Positions 14,439-24,585 are shown, counted from the first letter of the stretch. The stretch: 64,000 bases of DNA from RUG626 sp051866775 (GCA_051866775.1 JBJDXR010000047.1:62001-126000), one strand, 5' to 3'. A program made the numbers and translations. Notes: generated by a model from the letters alone, not told the origin.

Positions 14439-17378
14439 ATGAGCACATCACAGGGCGCGTCACGCGCATTGGGAATCGATATCGGTTCCACCACCACAAA
14501 GATAGTGGTCACTGAAGGTAATAAAACTCTATACAGCCGCTATGAACGCCACCTTTCGCAGGTGAGGGCCAAGACGCTTGAGTTTATACAGGACATACGG
14601 CCCCTGCTGACCGAAGGGGAGTTCACCGTGGCCATATCAGGCTCAGCGGGACTCGGCGTGGCGGAAGCCGCGCAGCTTCCCTTCGTGCAGGAGGTATATG
14701 CAACCGGTGAGGTCATAAAGCGCCTGGAGCCGGACACCAGTGTGGTGATCGAACTGGGCGGCGAGGATGCAAAGGTCATCTTCTTTAAGGGTGGCGTGGA
14801 TGAGCGCATGAACGGCTCCTGCGCCGGCGGTACAGGAGCGTTTATAGACCAGATGGCGGTGCTTCTCAACATGACCGTCGACGAGATGGACAAAGAGAGC
14901 TTCAAGCACACCAGAATATACCCCATCGCCTCCCGCTGCGGCGTATTCGCCAAGACAGACATCCAGCCCCTTCTAAATCAGGGCGCGTCCAAGGCGGATG
15001 TAGCCGCCAGCATATACCAGGCGGTGGTGAACCAGACCATAACCGGGCTTGCTCAAGGGCGCGAGATCAGCGGGAAGATACTGTTTCTGGGCGGACCACT
15101 CTACTACTGCAAGGGGCTTCGCCAGCGCTTTCAGGAGACGCTGAAGCTCTCAGATGAAAACGCCGTATTTCCCGAATACGGGCGCTTTGCCGTGGCACTG
15201 GGCGCGGCCATTTACAGCGCGTCCGGCAAGGCCATTACATACGAGGAGCTTGTAAACCGTTTAGAAGCCAGTGCGGGACGGGAGACCTGCGGCAGGGACA
15301 GGCTAAAGCCTCTCTTCTCCTCTGAGGCGGAATATGATGAATTCCGCGCCCGCCATGCCAAGGCGGACGTACCCCGCCGGGATATATCCTCCTATGAAGG
15401 GGACGCTTGGCTGGGCATAGACTGCGGAAGCACAACCACCAAGCTCACACTTATCTCTGACGATTGTAAAATCCTTTACAGTTTCTACAGCTCCAATCAG
15501 GGCAATCCCGTGGCGCTTGTGAAGGAGCAGCTTCAAAAGCTGCTAAACCTTTGCTCTGACAGGATAAAGATCTGCGGCTGCGCCTCCACCGGCTACGGGG
15601 AGGAGCTTATCAAAAACGCCTTCCACATCGATGAGGGCGTGGTGGAGACCATTGCCCATTACACCGCTGCCAAATATTTTCTGCCTCAGGTGGACTTCAT
15701 TCTGGACATCGGAGGACAGGATATAAAGTGCTTTAAGATAAGAAACGGCGCTATTGACTCGATAATGCTGAACGAGGCCTGCTCTTCCGGCTGCGGCTCA
15801 TTTATAGAGACCTTTGCCAAATCCATGGGCTGCGAGGTGGCGGAATTTGCAAGGCTGGGGCTTAAAAGCAGCGCCCCGGTGAACCTCGGCTCCCGCTGCA
15901 CCGTGTTCATGAATTCCTCCGTCAAGCAGTCCCAGAAGGACGGCGCTACAGTTGAGGATATATCGGCAGGCCTATCCATGAGCGTTGTTAAAAACGCAAT
16001 ATACAAGGTCATACGCGCCAGCTCCCCAAAGGAGCTTGGCGAGCACATAGTAGTTCAGGGCGGGACTTTTCTCAACGACGCGGTGCTCCGCGCCTTCGAA
16101 CTGGAGCTTGGCGCAAACGTCATACGTCCGGCTATCGCGGGGCTTATGGGCGCTTACGGTGCGGCCCTCCATGCAATGCGCTTTAAGGAGAGCACGCTTT
16201 TAACCGCAGAGGAGCTTTCAAAATTCGTCCACACGTCAAAATCCGCTGTGTGTCAGGGCTGTGCCAACCACTGCCACCTGACCATAAACAGCTTCGGCGG
16301 CGGGGAATGCTTTATCTCCGGGAACCAGTGCCAGAAGGCGCTGGGACTTAAAGCCTCTCAGGAGCTTCCCAACCTTCACCAGTGGAAGCGTGACCGTATA
16401 GCCTCCCTCTCGCCCGCGCCCGGAAAGCGCGGCAAGCTCGGGCTGCCGCTGGCTTTGGGGATGTACGAGCTTGCGCCCCTGTGGCATGGACTGTTCACAG
16501 ACCTTGGGTATGAGGTGGTGCTCTCCGGGCTGTCCACAAGAAGGACCTATGAGCGGGGGCAGTTTTCCATCCCCTCGGATACCGCCTGTTATCCGGCGAA
16601 GATAATGCACGGTCACATAGAGACGCTTATAGATAACGGCGTGACCACCGTCTTCTATCCCTGCCTCACATACAACATCGACGAGAAGGCAAGCGTAAAC
16701 CACTACAACTGCCCTGTGGTCGCCTACTACGCGGAGCTGCTAAGCGGCAATATGAACAGCCTCAAGGACATACGGTTCCTGTATCCCTATCTGCGCATTG
16801 ACGACAGGAAGTCGCTTTTCAGGACGCTCCTTAAGAACATATCCCTTTTTGACAGCTCAATCACCAAGGCTGAGCTTAAGCACGCAGTGGATGCGGGATT
16901 TGCGGCCTATGAAAACTACATGAAGGACGTGCGCGCCCAGGGTGAGGCCGCACTCAAATTTGCCCGTGAAAACGGCAGACGGATAATGATCCTTGCCGGG
17001 CGCCCCTACCACATAGACCCTGAGATCGGCCACGGCATCGACAAGCTCGCCTCCTCACTGGGCTTTGTTGTGGTGAGTGAGGACAGCGTCTGCCACCTAG
17101 CCCCCGTCCAAAACGTACACGTCCTTAACCAGTGGACGTATCACGCCAGATTATACAGGGCGGCTCGCTACGCATCAGAGCACGACGATACCGAGCTTGT
17201 GCAGCTGGTGTCCTTCGGCTGCGGAGTGGATGCCATAACCACCGATGAGGTGCGCTCCATATTGGAGGAAAAGCACAAATACTACACACAGATAAAGATC
17301 GACGAGATAACCAATCTGGGCGCTGTCAAAATACGCCTGCGCAGTCTGCTTGGCGCTCTGGAAGAGAGGAACAGGTAA
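14439..17378 (+). CDS. Acyl-CoA dehydratase activase-like protein, N-terminal part (two BadF/HgdC ATPase domains plus DUF2229-like region)
   Basis: 979 aa. Two ASKHA-fold ATPase domains are in tandem. The first has GIDIGSTTTK and the paired cluster cysteines GSCAGGTGAF and ASRCGVFAK; the second has GIDCGSTTTK, EACSSGCGSF and LGSRCTVFMN. From about residue 600 a DUF2229-like region follows with CQGCANHC and a further Cys pair. Small homologues (HgdC) use ATP and a [4Fe-4S] cluster to inject an electron into 2-hydroxyacyl-CoA dehydratases. Large homologues in Clostridia are, to my knowledge, single chains of about 1,400 aa; here the chain ends at TAA and the next ORF starts directly after it in the same frame. 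Function of the large form is not established. Confidence 0.88.
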   Translation: MSTSQGASRALGIDIGSTTTKIVVTEGNKTLYSRYERHLSQVRAKTLEFIQDIRPLLTEGEFTVAISGSAGLGVAEAAQLPFVQEVYATGEVIKRLEPDTSVVIELGGEDAKVIFFKGGVDERMNGSCAGGTGAFIDQMAVLLNMTVDEMDKESFKHTRIYPIASRCGVFAKTDIQPLLNQGASKADVAASIYQAVVNQTITGLAQGREISGKILFLGGPLYYCKGLRQRFQETLKLSDENAVFPEYGRFAVALGAAIYSASGKAITYEELVNRLEASAGRETCGRDRLKPLFSSEAEYDEFRARHAKADVPRRDISSYEGDAWLGIDCGSTTTKLTLISDDCKILYSFYSSNQGNPVALVKEQLQKLLNLCSDRIKICGCASTGYGEELIKNAFHIDEGVVETIAHYTAAKYFLPQVDFILDIGGQDIKCFKIRNGAIDSIMLNEACSSGCGSFIETFAKSMGCEVAEFARLGLKSSAPVNLGSRCTVFMNSSVKQSQKDGATVEDISAGLSMSVVKNAIYKVIRASSPKELGEHIVVQGGTFLNDAVLRAFELELGANVIRPAIAGLMGAYGAALHAMRFKESTLLTAEELSKFVHTSKSAVCQGCANHCHLTINSFGGGECFISGNQCQKALGLKASQELPNLHQWKRDRIASLSPAPGKRGKLGLPLALGMYELAPLWHGLFTDLGYEVVLSGLSTRRTYERGQFSIPSDTACYPAKIMHGHIETLIDNGVTTVFYPCLTYNIDEKASVNHYNCPVVAYYAELLSGNMNSLKDIRFLYPYLRIDDRKSLFRTLLKNISLFDSSITKAELKHAVDAGFAAYENYMKDVRAQGEAALKFARENGRRIMILAGRPYHIDPEIGHGIDKLASSLGFVVVSEDSVCHLAPVQNVHVLNQWTYHARLYRAARYASEHDDTELVQLVSFGCGVDAITTDEVRSILEEKHKYYTQIKIDEITNLGAVKIRLRSLLGALEERNR

Positions 17379-18698
17379 ATGGCTGATACATACATACCCT
17401 TCACCGAGGAGATGAAGAAGGACTACACCATCCTCGTCCCAAATATGCTCCCCATCCACTTTAAGCTTATAATGAGCTTCATGCGCACATACGGCTACAA
17501 GCTGGAGCTTCTGGAAAGCTCCGGCCCGGAGATAGCAGAGACTGGCCTCAGATACACGCACAACGACACCTGCTACCCGGCCATCCTGGTGATTGGCCAG
17601 TTTATGGACGCCCTGAATTCCGGCAAGTACGATCCCAACAAGGTCGCGCTCATAATGTTCCAGACCGGCGGCGGCTGCCGCGCCTCAAATTACATATCCC
17701 TCATCCGCAAGGCCCTCAAAAACGGCGGCTACGGCCATGTGCCCGTTATATCCTTCAGCCTCGCCGGCCTTGAAAAGCACCCGGGCTTTAAGCTGACGCT
17801 CCCAAAAATACAGGGGATGCTCTACGCGGTCTTCTACGGCGATCTTCTCATGACTCTGGTCAACCAGTGCAGAACCGTCGAAAAGACAAAGGGCGAGGCA
17901 CAGGCTCTGGCGGAGCTGTGGACCGAGAAGCTTGGAAAGGAGCTTGGCGCGGGCCGGCATATATCCTATAAAAAGGTAAAAGAAAATTATAAGCGCATAA
18001 TCTCCGAGTTTGCCGCCATACCGGTGGAACAGCGTGACACGATAAAGGTCGGCGTCGTGGGCGAGATATTCGTAAAATACTCCCCCCTCGGCAACAACAA
18101 TCTGGAGCAGTTTCTTGTGAGCGAGGGCGCGGAGGTTGTAGTCCCCGGCCTTCTGGATTTCTGCCTCTACTGCGTGTATAACGGCATTGAGGACCACAAG
18201 CTCTACGGCCGCGGCGCTTTAAAATATCTGGGCTACAAAGCGGCTTACAAGTACCTCACGGAAAAGAAAAACTACATAAGCTCGCTTCTCAAGGACAGCG
18301 GCCGCTTTGAGGCTTATACACCCTTTGAGCACACGGTTGAGCTTTGCCGCGGATATATCTCAAACGGCGCTAAAATGGGCGAGGGTTGGCTGCTTACTGC
18401 CGAGATGCTGGAGCTGTGTGAGAGCGGCGTCAAAAACATCGTCTGCACCCAGCCCTTCGGATGCCTTCCCAACCACATCTGCGGCAAGGGCATGATGAAG
18501 CCCATAAAGGAGCGCAATCCGGACGTGAATATCGTCGCCATTGACTACGACGCGGGAGCCACCAAGGTAAATCAGGAAAACCGCCTGAAGCTGATGCTCT
18601 CAAACGCCAGAGACAATTTTTCGCAGGAAATCTCCGTTAAGGCTCCGGAGCCTCGGCGCAGCTCCTCCCGGCTTTTAAAAACAGGCACGGCAAAATAA
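17379..18698 (+). CDS. 2-hydroxyacyl-CoA dehydratase-like protein, C-terminal part of the split activase
   Basis: 439 aa. It begins with ATG immediately after the TAA of the upstream gene, in the same frame, with an AGAGGA-type site about ten bases upstream. The sequence (ILVPNMLPIHFKLIMSFMR.., NDTCYPAILVIGQFMDAL, FQTGGGCRASNYISLIRKAL, CTQPFGCLPNHICGKGMMK) matches the C-terminal, dehydratase-subunit-like section of the long activase-related proteins. Conserved Cys in NDTCYP, GGGCRAS and FGCLPNHICGKG may bind an Fe-S cluster. It probably works as a complex with the upstream product and is translated with it. A strong terminator follows. The substrate and even a dehydratase activity are unproven. 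Confidence 0.85.
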   Translation: MADTYIPFTEEMKKDYTILVPNMLPIHFKLIMSFMRTYGYKLELLESSGPEIAETGLRYTHNDTCYPAILVIGQFMDALNSGKYDPNKVALIMFQTGGGCRASNYISLIRKALKNGGYGHVPVISFSLAGLEKHPGFKLTLPKIQGMLYAVFYGDLLMTLVNQCRTVEKTKGEAQALAELWTEKLGKELGAGRHISYKKVKENYKRIISEFAAIPVEQRDTIKVGVVGEIFVKYSPLGNNNLEQFLVSEGAEVVVPGLLDFCLYCVYNGIEDHKLYGRGALKYLGYKAAYKYLTEKKNYISSLLKDSGRFEAYTPFEHTVELCRGYISNGAKMGEGWLLTAEMLELCESGVKNIVCTQPFGCLPNHICGKGMMKPIKERNPDVNIVAIDYDAGATKVNQENRLKLMLSNARDNFSQEISVKAPEPRRSSSRLLKTGTAK

Positions 18699-18700
18699 AA

Positions 18701-18735
18701 ACATCCCCTGTGGAAATTCCGCAGGGGATGTTTTT
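18701..18735 (+). terminator. Intrinsic terminator after the split activase genes
   Basis: ACATCCCCTG / CAGGGGATGT stem extended by G-U and further pairs to about 14, followed by TTTTT. Confidence 0.92.
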
Positions 18736-18827
18736 ATGCGGCGCAGTTCAATTCTCCGAAACGGCATAATGGGCTATCGCTCGCGGCATTTTGCTCTGCT
18801 GCGCTTTTCTTTGCCGGCGAAAAACGC

Positions 18828-18833
18828 TATAAT
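18828..18833 (+). promoter_or_regulatory. -10 box for the UvrD-like helicase
   Basis: TATAAT with only a poor -35 (TTTTCT, 17 bases upstream). It puts transcription start near 18840, which favours the ATG at 18864 over that at 18843. Confidence 0.4.
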
Positions 18834-18863
18834 AAGAGCATCATGCTCTTTCGGAAGGTCACC

Positions 18864-20942
18864 ATGGATTACCAAAGCTTTAAGGAAAAATTCAATATAT
18901 CCCTCACGCCCCAGCAGGAGGAGGCTGTCAGATGCTCCGCACCGTCCACGCTTCTGCTGGCGGTCCCGGGAAGCGGCAAAACCACAGTATTGGTCACCCG
19001 GCTTGGATATATGCTAAACTGCCGGAACATACCGCCGGAGAGCATACTTACCATGACCTATACCGTCTCCGCCGCAGCGGATATGCGGGAGCGCTTCCGC
19101 TCCATATTCGGCGGGGATGCCTCGGACAGGCTGGAATTTCGCACTATAAACGGCGTGTGCGCCATGATAATCCTGTACTACTCCCGCCTGCGCGGTTCCA
19201 CCGCCTTCCGCCTTCTTGATAAGAACAGCAAACTCATATCGGATGTGTGGCGCGGTGTAAACGGCACCATCCCCTCCGAGTCGGACATAAAAGGTCTGCA
19301 GACGCAGATAACTTATGCAAAAAACATGATGCTGAAGGGCGAGGAACTTGCGGAGCTTAAGCTGGACGGCGCTGATTTTATCCCGCTTTATAATGCCTAC
19401 AACGGGGAACTAAGGCGCCAAGGGCTTATGGACTATGACGACCAGCTTGTTTACGCCCACACGATACTGCGGCGCTATCCGGAGATACTTGAGTATTTCC
19501 GCAGGAGATGGCGGCATATATGTGTGGACGAGGCACAGGACACCTCAAAGATCCAGCACGAGATAATAAGGCTCCTCTCCGGCGGCAGCATATTCATGGT
19601 TGGGGATGAGGATCAGAGCATTTATGGCTTCCGCGCTGCCTGTCCCGACGCGCTTTTAAGCTTTGAACAGACCTATCCCGGAGCAAAGGTACTGCTTATG
19701 GAAGAAAACTTCCGTTCCTCCCCGGAGATAGTCTCTGCTGCGGACATATTCATAAAACGCAACGCCATGCGCCGCGATAAGCACATGACGACTGGGAACC
19801 CCGCCTGCACACCCATAGAGGTGCTCCCTCTGAAGAGCAGGCTCTCCCAATATTATGAGCTGGCGAAGCTCTTAAGGTCTTGTCCCGGCGGCACGGCGGT
19901 GCTATACCGCAACAACGACAGTGCCATCCCCCTGATCGACATGTTTGACAGGCTCTGTATCCCATACAGCTGCCGGGGGATGGACAGCAGCTTTTTTTCC
20001 CATTACATCCTGCGCGACGTGGCGGACTTTGTGTATTTTTCAAATAATCCCTTTGACAAAGACGTTTTTATGACGCTCTATTATAAGCTGAACTGCCGCA
20101 TAAGCAAGGAGGAGACCTTGGCGGCCATACGGCTCAGCGAGGCGCGGGAGGGCGGATCGTTCCTCCTGACGCTGGCTCAAATGCCCGGTATATCCTCCCG
20201 CAAGGGCGAAAAGCTCCTGGAGCTTAACAGTGCGCTTTACGCCCTGCGCGGCGATTCACCTGCGCAGGCGGTATCCCGCATACGCTATGAGCTCGGCTAC
20301 GGGGAGTATCTTTTGCGTCGGGGCGCGGACACGGAAAGGCTCAGCATCCTCCAAGCGCTGGCGGCACAGGAGCCGGACTTCTCCTCCCTCATGGGCCGCC
20401 TTGACGAGCTTAAGAGGCTGTGCGAGGCGGGCGGGGGCGATACAGGCGCGGTATTCAGCACCATACACTCCAGCAAGGGGCTTGAATATGACCACGTGAT
20501 ACTCATAGACGTCATCGACGGGATCCTTCCATGTATAGACAATCCCGACGCCATGTACATGACCCCCGACAATGCCAAAACCCTCGAGGAGGAGCGCAGG
20601 CTCTTTTACGTGGGCGTCACCCGGGCAAAGCATCGGCTAACACTTCTCACTTACCGTGGGCTGGACTCCGCCTTTGTGCGGCAGCTCACCTCCCGGGATA
20701 TACCCCTGAAGTCCCCTCCCCAGCGCAGGTATTCCCCCTCCGCCGCCGTGCCGCAGGCCATTAAATGGTCGGAAAAAGACTTTGTCGCCGGCGCCGTGGT
20801 GATGCACAAGGTATTCGGCCGGTGCGTCATAACTGACAGCAAAAACGGCTGTATCCGCCTGCGCCTCCCTGACGGCTCGGAAAAGACGCTTCTCCTCTCC
20901 GCATGCCTTTCCGGTGGACTGATAGCTTTAATCCCTGATTAA
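18864..20942 (+). CDS. UvrD/PcrA-family superfamily 1 DNA helicase
   Basis: 692 aa from the ATG at 18864 with GGAAGGT six bases upstream. The SF1A motifs are all present: Q-motif LTPQQEEAV, Walker A AVPGSGKTT, motif II VDEAQDTSK, motif III GDEDQSIYGFRAA, motif IV EENFRSS, motif V STIHSSKGLEYDHV and motif VI VGVTRAKHRL. The C-terminal 60 residues form a small beta-rich tail (VMHKVFGRCVI..LRLPDGSEKT) like the Tudor-type domain at the end of PcrA. It would unwind DNA 3' to 5' using ATP. At 692 aa it is a little short of PcrA and stands alone, so it may be an accessory paralogue rather than the housekeeping PcrA. Confidence 0.9.
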   Translation: MDYQSFKEKFNISLTPQQEEAVRCSAPSTLLLAVPGSGKTTVLVTRLGYMLNCRNIPPESILTMTYTVSAAADMRERFRSIFGGDASDRLEFRTINGVCAMIILYYSRLRGSTAFRLLDKNSKLISDVWRGVNGTIPSESDIKGLQTQITYAKNMMLKGEELAELKLDGADFIPLYNAYNGELRRQGLMDYDDQLVYAHTILRRYPEILEYFRRRWRHICVDEAQDTSKIQHEIIRLLSGGSIFMVGDEDQSIYGFRAACPDALLSFEQTYPGAKVLLMEENFRSSPEIVSAADIFIKRNAMRRDKHMTTGNPACTPIEVLPLKSRLSQYYELAKLLRSCPGGTAVLYRNNDSAIPLIDMFDRLCIPYSCRGMDSSFFSHYILRDVADFVYFSNNPFDKDVFMTLYYKLNCRISKEETLAAIRLSEAREGGSFLLTLAQMPGISSRKGEKLLELNSALYALRGDSPAQAVSRIRYELGYGEYLLRRGADTERLSILQALAAQEPDFSSLMGRLDELKRLCEAGGGDTGAVFSTIHSSKGLEYDHVILIDVIDGILPCIDNPDAMYMTPDNAKTLEEERRLFYVGVTRAKHRLTLLTYRGLDSAFVRQLTSRDIPLKSPPQRRYSPSAAVPQAIKWSEKDFVAGAVVMHKVFGRCVITDSKNGCIRLRLPDGSEKTLLLSACLSGGLIALIPD

Positions 20943-21039
20943 AGGTGATGCGGAAAGTCCGGCAAGAACGATTCCGCTGCCAGCGCCTAATGCCGCAATG
21001 TACACCATACATATTCCATATCAAGCTTGCCCGCAGCTT

Positions 21040-23700
21040 TTACGCCTTATCTTCTGTACGGCTCTTTCTGCAGATCAGCTTATCAACCGCTGCGAGGATC
21101 CCCGGCAAAATCAGTACGATAAGCACCGTTGCGCAGAAGGCTCCCTTCGCGATGGTCAGGCATATCTCTCCGATAGTCGGATTCTCGAACATAAATCCGA
21201 GGATGCCCGTCACAAGAATCATAATCAGCGACGACGTCAGGATCGTGTGCATGGCGCCGTCATAGGACTTTTCGATGGCCTGACGGACCTCCATCGTCTT
21301 TCGGTTCTCCCTGTAATAGGTGGTGAACAGGATACCGTAGTCGATGGTAGCTCCCATAAGAATACACTGTACAATAAGAAGGGCGAGGTAATACATCCCC
21401 TGTCCGCTGAAGCCTATTATGGACATTGTGGTATAAACTCCGCATTGCACCACTGCTACAAGTATCAAGGGAAGGATAACGGAGCGGAATGTAAGCGCGA
21501 CCACGATAAAAATAGCGATTGCTGTTATAATGGTGATCTTGTTCATCTCGTCGGAGAATGTCCTTGACATCTCATAATCCATGGCGGAACTGCCGATGAA
21601 GTAGTAATCTCCCTCCAGCGACTCGTCACATTCGGCGGTAAGCCTGTCGATAAACGCTCTGGTTTCCGCAGAATCCTCGGGATAGGATGTATCGAAAATC
21701 ATCCTGCCGTAGTTCTCTCCCTCAAGCTGACGTGTACCCTCGTCAAGCTGCGACTTCATATCGGCAAGACTGTCTCTCATATCATCGCTTATAAACCCTG
21801 CAAAGCGCGGGTCATTTACCATGAATTCCGACACATATTCCACAAGCTGTGAAAGTGTCATCGTCCACGAGGCATCAGAACGATTGGCCGCGTTGTAGTA
21901 TAAATAGATAAGGGAGACCGTATTTTTATCGAGCGAGTCCGACATGGCGCCAAAGACCTGCGCAAACTCCTGCTCGTCAAAAGCTTTACCGGCAAGGCCC
22001 ATAAGCGACTGCATGGTATACAGGCGGGCGGCCGTTTCTTGGTCAACCATTGCCCCATAGGCGGGATTTGAAAGGACGCTGCCCGTAAGGAAATCAGCAA
22101 ACTCCCGCATACTCATTTTCTCGGCTCCGGACATGGCAAAAAGCTGTGAGATCATCTGGCTGTCGATCCCGAAAACCGCGGACAGCTCCTGCGCGCTCAT
22201 AGGTGTCCCTATCTTTTCTTCATCGGTGAGCGCCGCCATCATTTCAAGCTGGGCGGACATGCTCCCGTCCAGCATATCGCCATATCTCTCGTCGGACGAG
22301 ATCTCCTGTATAAAGGCGAACATATCGGAAACAGGGACCTTTTCAGCGCTGTCCCCGCCAAAATAATCGTAATAGATCAGGCTGATCGCGGAGGCGTCCA
22401 TGTTTATCTGCCCTGCCATCATATCGGCAAGCTCTGTGGCGGTGTATTTACGCCCGAGCGTATTTGAATAGGCCGTCACGCTGCTGATGTGTTCGTCCTG
22501 CTCAAAGGCTTCGGCGATCTCGCCGGCGGCCTCGCTGTCCGAAGTCTGATACAGCACCACAAGGGTGTTGCTCTCGCTGAAGACCTCATCAACCTTGTTG
22601 TTCTCCTCAAGGGAATACAGGATCTCAGTATTGCCTTTCAGCAGGAACACTCCGGCGAACAGCACAACAAACACCGCAAGGTAGACGTATCTCCCCTTTG
22701 TAATCACTTTGGCATAGCCGCCCATAGGGATGTGCAACGCTTTTTTCTTCGTCCGGACAAGGATCTTATCCGACATAATGATAAGCGCGGGAAGAACAGT
22801 GAATATACACAGCAGGCTTATCAGCACGCTTTTTGCAAGAGCGATACCCATATCCGCGCCAATGGTAAAGCTCATGAAAACAAGGGCGAGCAGACCCACA
22901 AAGGTTGTAAAGGAGCTGCTGGTGACTGCAGAAAACGCGCCCGAAAGCGCGCGTTTCATCGCGGTAAGCTTATCGGATGCAGTCTCCTTTTCCTGATTGT
23001 AGCGGTTCATCAGAATAATGGAATAATCCATGGAGAGAACAAGCTGCATGATCGCCACGATGGAATGGGACGTATCCGAAATACTCGGCAAAAAGGCGTT
23101 TGTTCCGCTGTTTATCACGATCGCAACCCCAATCGTTGCCAGAAACACAACCGGTTCAAACCATGAATTGCACATGGCAAACAGAACCAGTATCAGTATC
23201 GCAAAGGCAAGAGCAACAATATAAGTCGGAAGGCTTGGAGTATTGGCAGACGCAATATCACCGCTCGTGTAGATATCATAGCTGTCGGAATACTTCTCCG
23301 TGACCGTATCGAAAAGCTTCTCACATTCATCGGAATAGCTGTCATAGGCCATGTTTATCTCATATAAGGTGTATGTATCCTTGTTAAAGGCATCGCTGCC
23401 CTGTTCCCACTCCACGCTGTCCACGTTGGGAAGACCTGCCAAATACTCATATACGGTCGGCTTATCATCCTCCTTAAGCCCGTCAAACATTAAGCGCAGC
23501 GTGCTTGCCTCAGAGCTGCCGAACTCACTTTCCATCAGGTCCATACCCTGTTTCATGGAGGATTCCTCGGGAAGATATTTTGTCATATCGTAATTGACAT
23601 TTACTTTTCCCATCAAAAATACTGAAAGGACGGTAAATGCAAGCATAATACACAGAATAATGTATCGTTTTTCCACTAAAAAGTCCGCTGTTTTCTTCAT
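21040..23700 (-). CDS. MMPL/RND-family exporter
   Basis: 886 aa from the ATG at 23700 with AAGGAG seven bases upstream. The architecture repeats twice: one N-terminal membrane helix (ILCIMLAFTVLSVFLM), a large outside domain, then a five-helix bundle (about residues 175-350 and 715-880). The first helix bundle contains the SSFTTFVGLLALVFMSF and MDYSIILMNRY segments typical of MMPL proteins; the second has GATIDYGILFTTYYR. Such Gram-positive RND relatives export lipids, fatty acids or drugs with proton motive force. It is divergent from a TetR regulator and probably under its control. The outside segment around residues 430-620 is long and Met/Ala/Asp-rich. Substrate unknown. Confidence 0.9.
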   Translation of the reverse strand: MKKTADFLVEKRYIILCIMLAFTVLSVFLMGKVNVNYDMTKYLPEESSMKQGMDLMESEFGSSEASTLRLMFDGLKEDDKPTVYEYLAGLPNVDSVEWEQGSDAFNKDTYTLYEINMAYDSYSDECEKLFDTVTEKYSDSYDIYTSGDIASANTPSLPTYIVALAFAILILVLFAMCNSWFEPVVFLATIGVAIVINSGTNAFLPSISDTSHSIVAIMQLVLSMDYSIILMNRYNQEKETASDKLTAMKRALSGAFSAVTSSSFTTFVGLLALVFMSFTIGADMGIALAKSVLISLLCIFTVLPALIIMSDKILVRTKKKALHIPMGGYAKVITKGRYVYLAVFVVLFAGVFLLKGNTEILYSLEENNKVDEVFSESNTLVVLYQTSDSEAAGEIAEAFEQDEHISSVTAYSNTLGRKYTATELADMMAGQINMDASAISLIYYDYFGGDSAEKVPVSDMFAFIQEISSDERYGDMLDGSMSAQLEMMAALTDEEKIGTPMSAQELSAVFGIDSQMISQLFAMSGAEKMSMREFADFLTGSVLSNPAYGAMVDQETAARLYTMQSLMGLAGKAFDEQEFAQVFGAMSDSLDKNTVSLIYLYYNAANRSDASWTMTLSQLVEYVSEFMVNDPRFAGFISDDMRDSLADMKSQLDEGTRQLEGENYGRMIFDTSYPEDSAETRAFIDRLTAECDESLEGDYYFIGSSAMDYEMSRTFSDEMNKITIITAIAIFIVVALTFRSVILPLILVAVVQCGVYTTMSIIGFSGQGMYYLALLIVQCILMGATIDYGILFTTYYRENRKTMEVRQAIEKSYDGAMHTILTSSLIMILVTGILGFMFENPTIGEICLTIAKGAFCATVLIVLILPGILAAVDKLICRKSRTEDKA

Positions 23701-23745
23701 ATGATTTCTCCTTAACAATCATGCTTGACATAGAAATATTTTTAA

Positions 23746-23774
23746 ATAATAATGTACATATTGTGTTTTTACAA
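23746..23774 (-). promoter_or_regulatory. Sigma-A-type promoter for the MMPL exporter
   Basis: Read leftward: TTGTAA (23774-23769), 17-base spacer, TATTAT (23751-23746). It lies in the 171-base divergent gap shared with the TetR gene. I found no palindrome there with arms longer than 4-5 bases. Confidence 0.55.
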
Positions 23775-23871
23775 CCGACTGTTGAATATTGTTTGGTGTA
23801 TTTATCAACACATTTTAAAAACCTGTTGGATATTTGCACATCGAAAATAAATTTGTTCAGGAGACGCTGTT

Positions 23872-24414
23872 ATGAAAGAGGACCAAAGAGTAAGGCTGAG
23901 TAAGCAGATGCTGCGAAACGCGCTGATCTCATTGCTCAAAGAAAAGCCTATAAACAAAATATCCGTCCGTGAAATATGCGACATGGCGGAGATCAACCGT
24001 ACGACTTTTTATAAGTATTACGGCAGTCAGTACGACCTGCTGGCGGATATTGAAAACAATGTGCTGGACACGCTTTCGGAGGGGATCAAAGGCGGCGATC
24101 CTGCGGAAAAGATGCTGCCCGGACTTTTGAAGTTTATTGATGAGAACACAGAGCTGTGCCGTCTCCTGCTGAACAATAACATTGATCCGGAGTTCCCAAA
24201 AAAGCTGCTTAACATGCCTGCCATTAAGGAACAACTTTTGGACATCACGCAAAACGAAGCCTTTTCTGGATACGGCGATTATATGTATGAGTTTCTTGTG
24301 TTGGGAGGATACAGTATTATCGCAAAATGGCTCAACAGCGAAAAACGTGAATCCCCTGAGGAATTGGCGGAGTTTATCAACCGTATCTTCAGACGGATAG
24401 GCATGGATATATAG
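23872..24414 (+). CDS. TetR/AcrR-family transcriptional regulator
   Basis: 180 aa. AGGAGA upstream of the ATG at 23872. The first 60 residues are a TetR DNA-binding domain (MLRNALISLLKEKPINKISVREICDMAEINRTTFYKYY, read as helix-turn-helix with the typical TFYKYYGS recognition helix). The rest is a helical ligand domain of the TetR_C type found in clostridial regulators. Divergent position next to the MMPL exporter makes local repression of that gene the simplest role. The ligand is unknown. Confidence 0.9.
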   Translation: MKEDQRVRLSKQMLRNALISLLKEKPINKISVREICDMAEINRTTFYKYYGSQYDLLADIENNVLDTLSEGIKGGDPAEKMLPGLLKFIDENTELCRLLLNNNIDPEFPKKLLNMPAIKEQLLDITQNEAFSGYGDYMYEFLVLGGYSIIAKWLNSEKRESPEELAEFINRIFRRIGMDI

Positions 24415-24460
24415 CGCCGCTCTATCTCATCCCAATATTAGACAGCAAATGACCGCAAAA

Positions 24461-24507
24461 AGCGGCAGCTGGAAGGCAAAATACCTTCTGGCTGCCGCTT
24501 TTTTTGC
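24461..24507 (+). terminator. Intrinsic terminator after the TetR gene
   Basis: AGCGGCAGC / GCTGCCGCT stem with an inner GAAGG/CCTTC extension, then TTTTTTT. Convergent with the SDR gene; the A-run before the stem lets it also work leftward. Confidence 0.88.
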
Positions 24508-24585
24508 GTTATCAGCGTCACGAAAAACTCAGTTCCTGCACAGGCACCGTCAGTCACAAGAACATATCCGTGATGCCCCTTAAAT

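Noticed and set aside
20943..21039. Terminator between the convergent helicase and MMPL genes
   Set aside because: No stem with a T-run could be made out in the 97-base gap.
23701..23871. TetR operator in the exporter/TetR gap
   Set aside because: Only short arms (CAAC/GTTG, GTGT/ACAC) were found; nothing long enough to call an operator.
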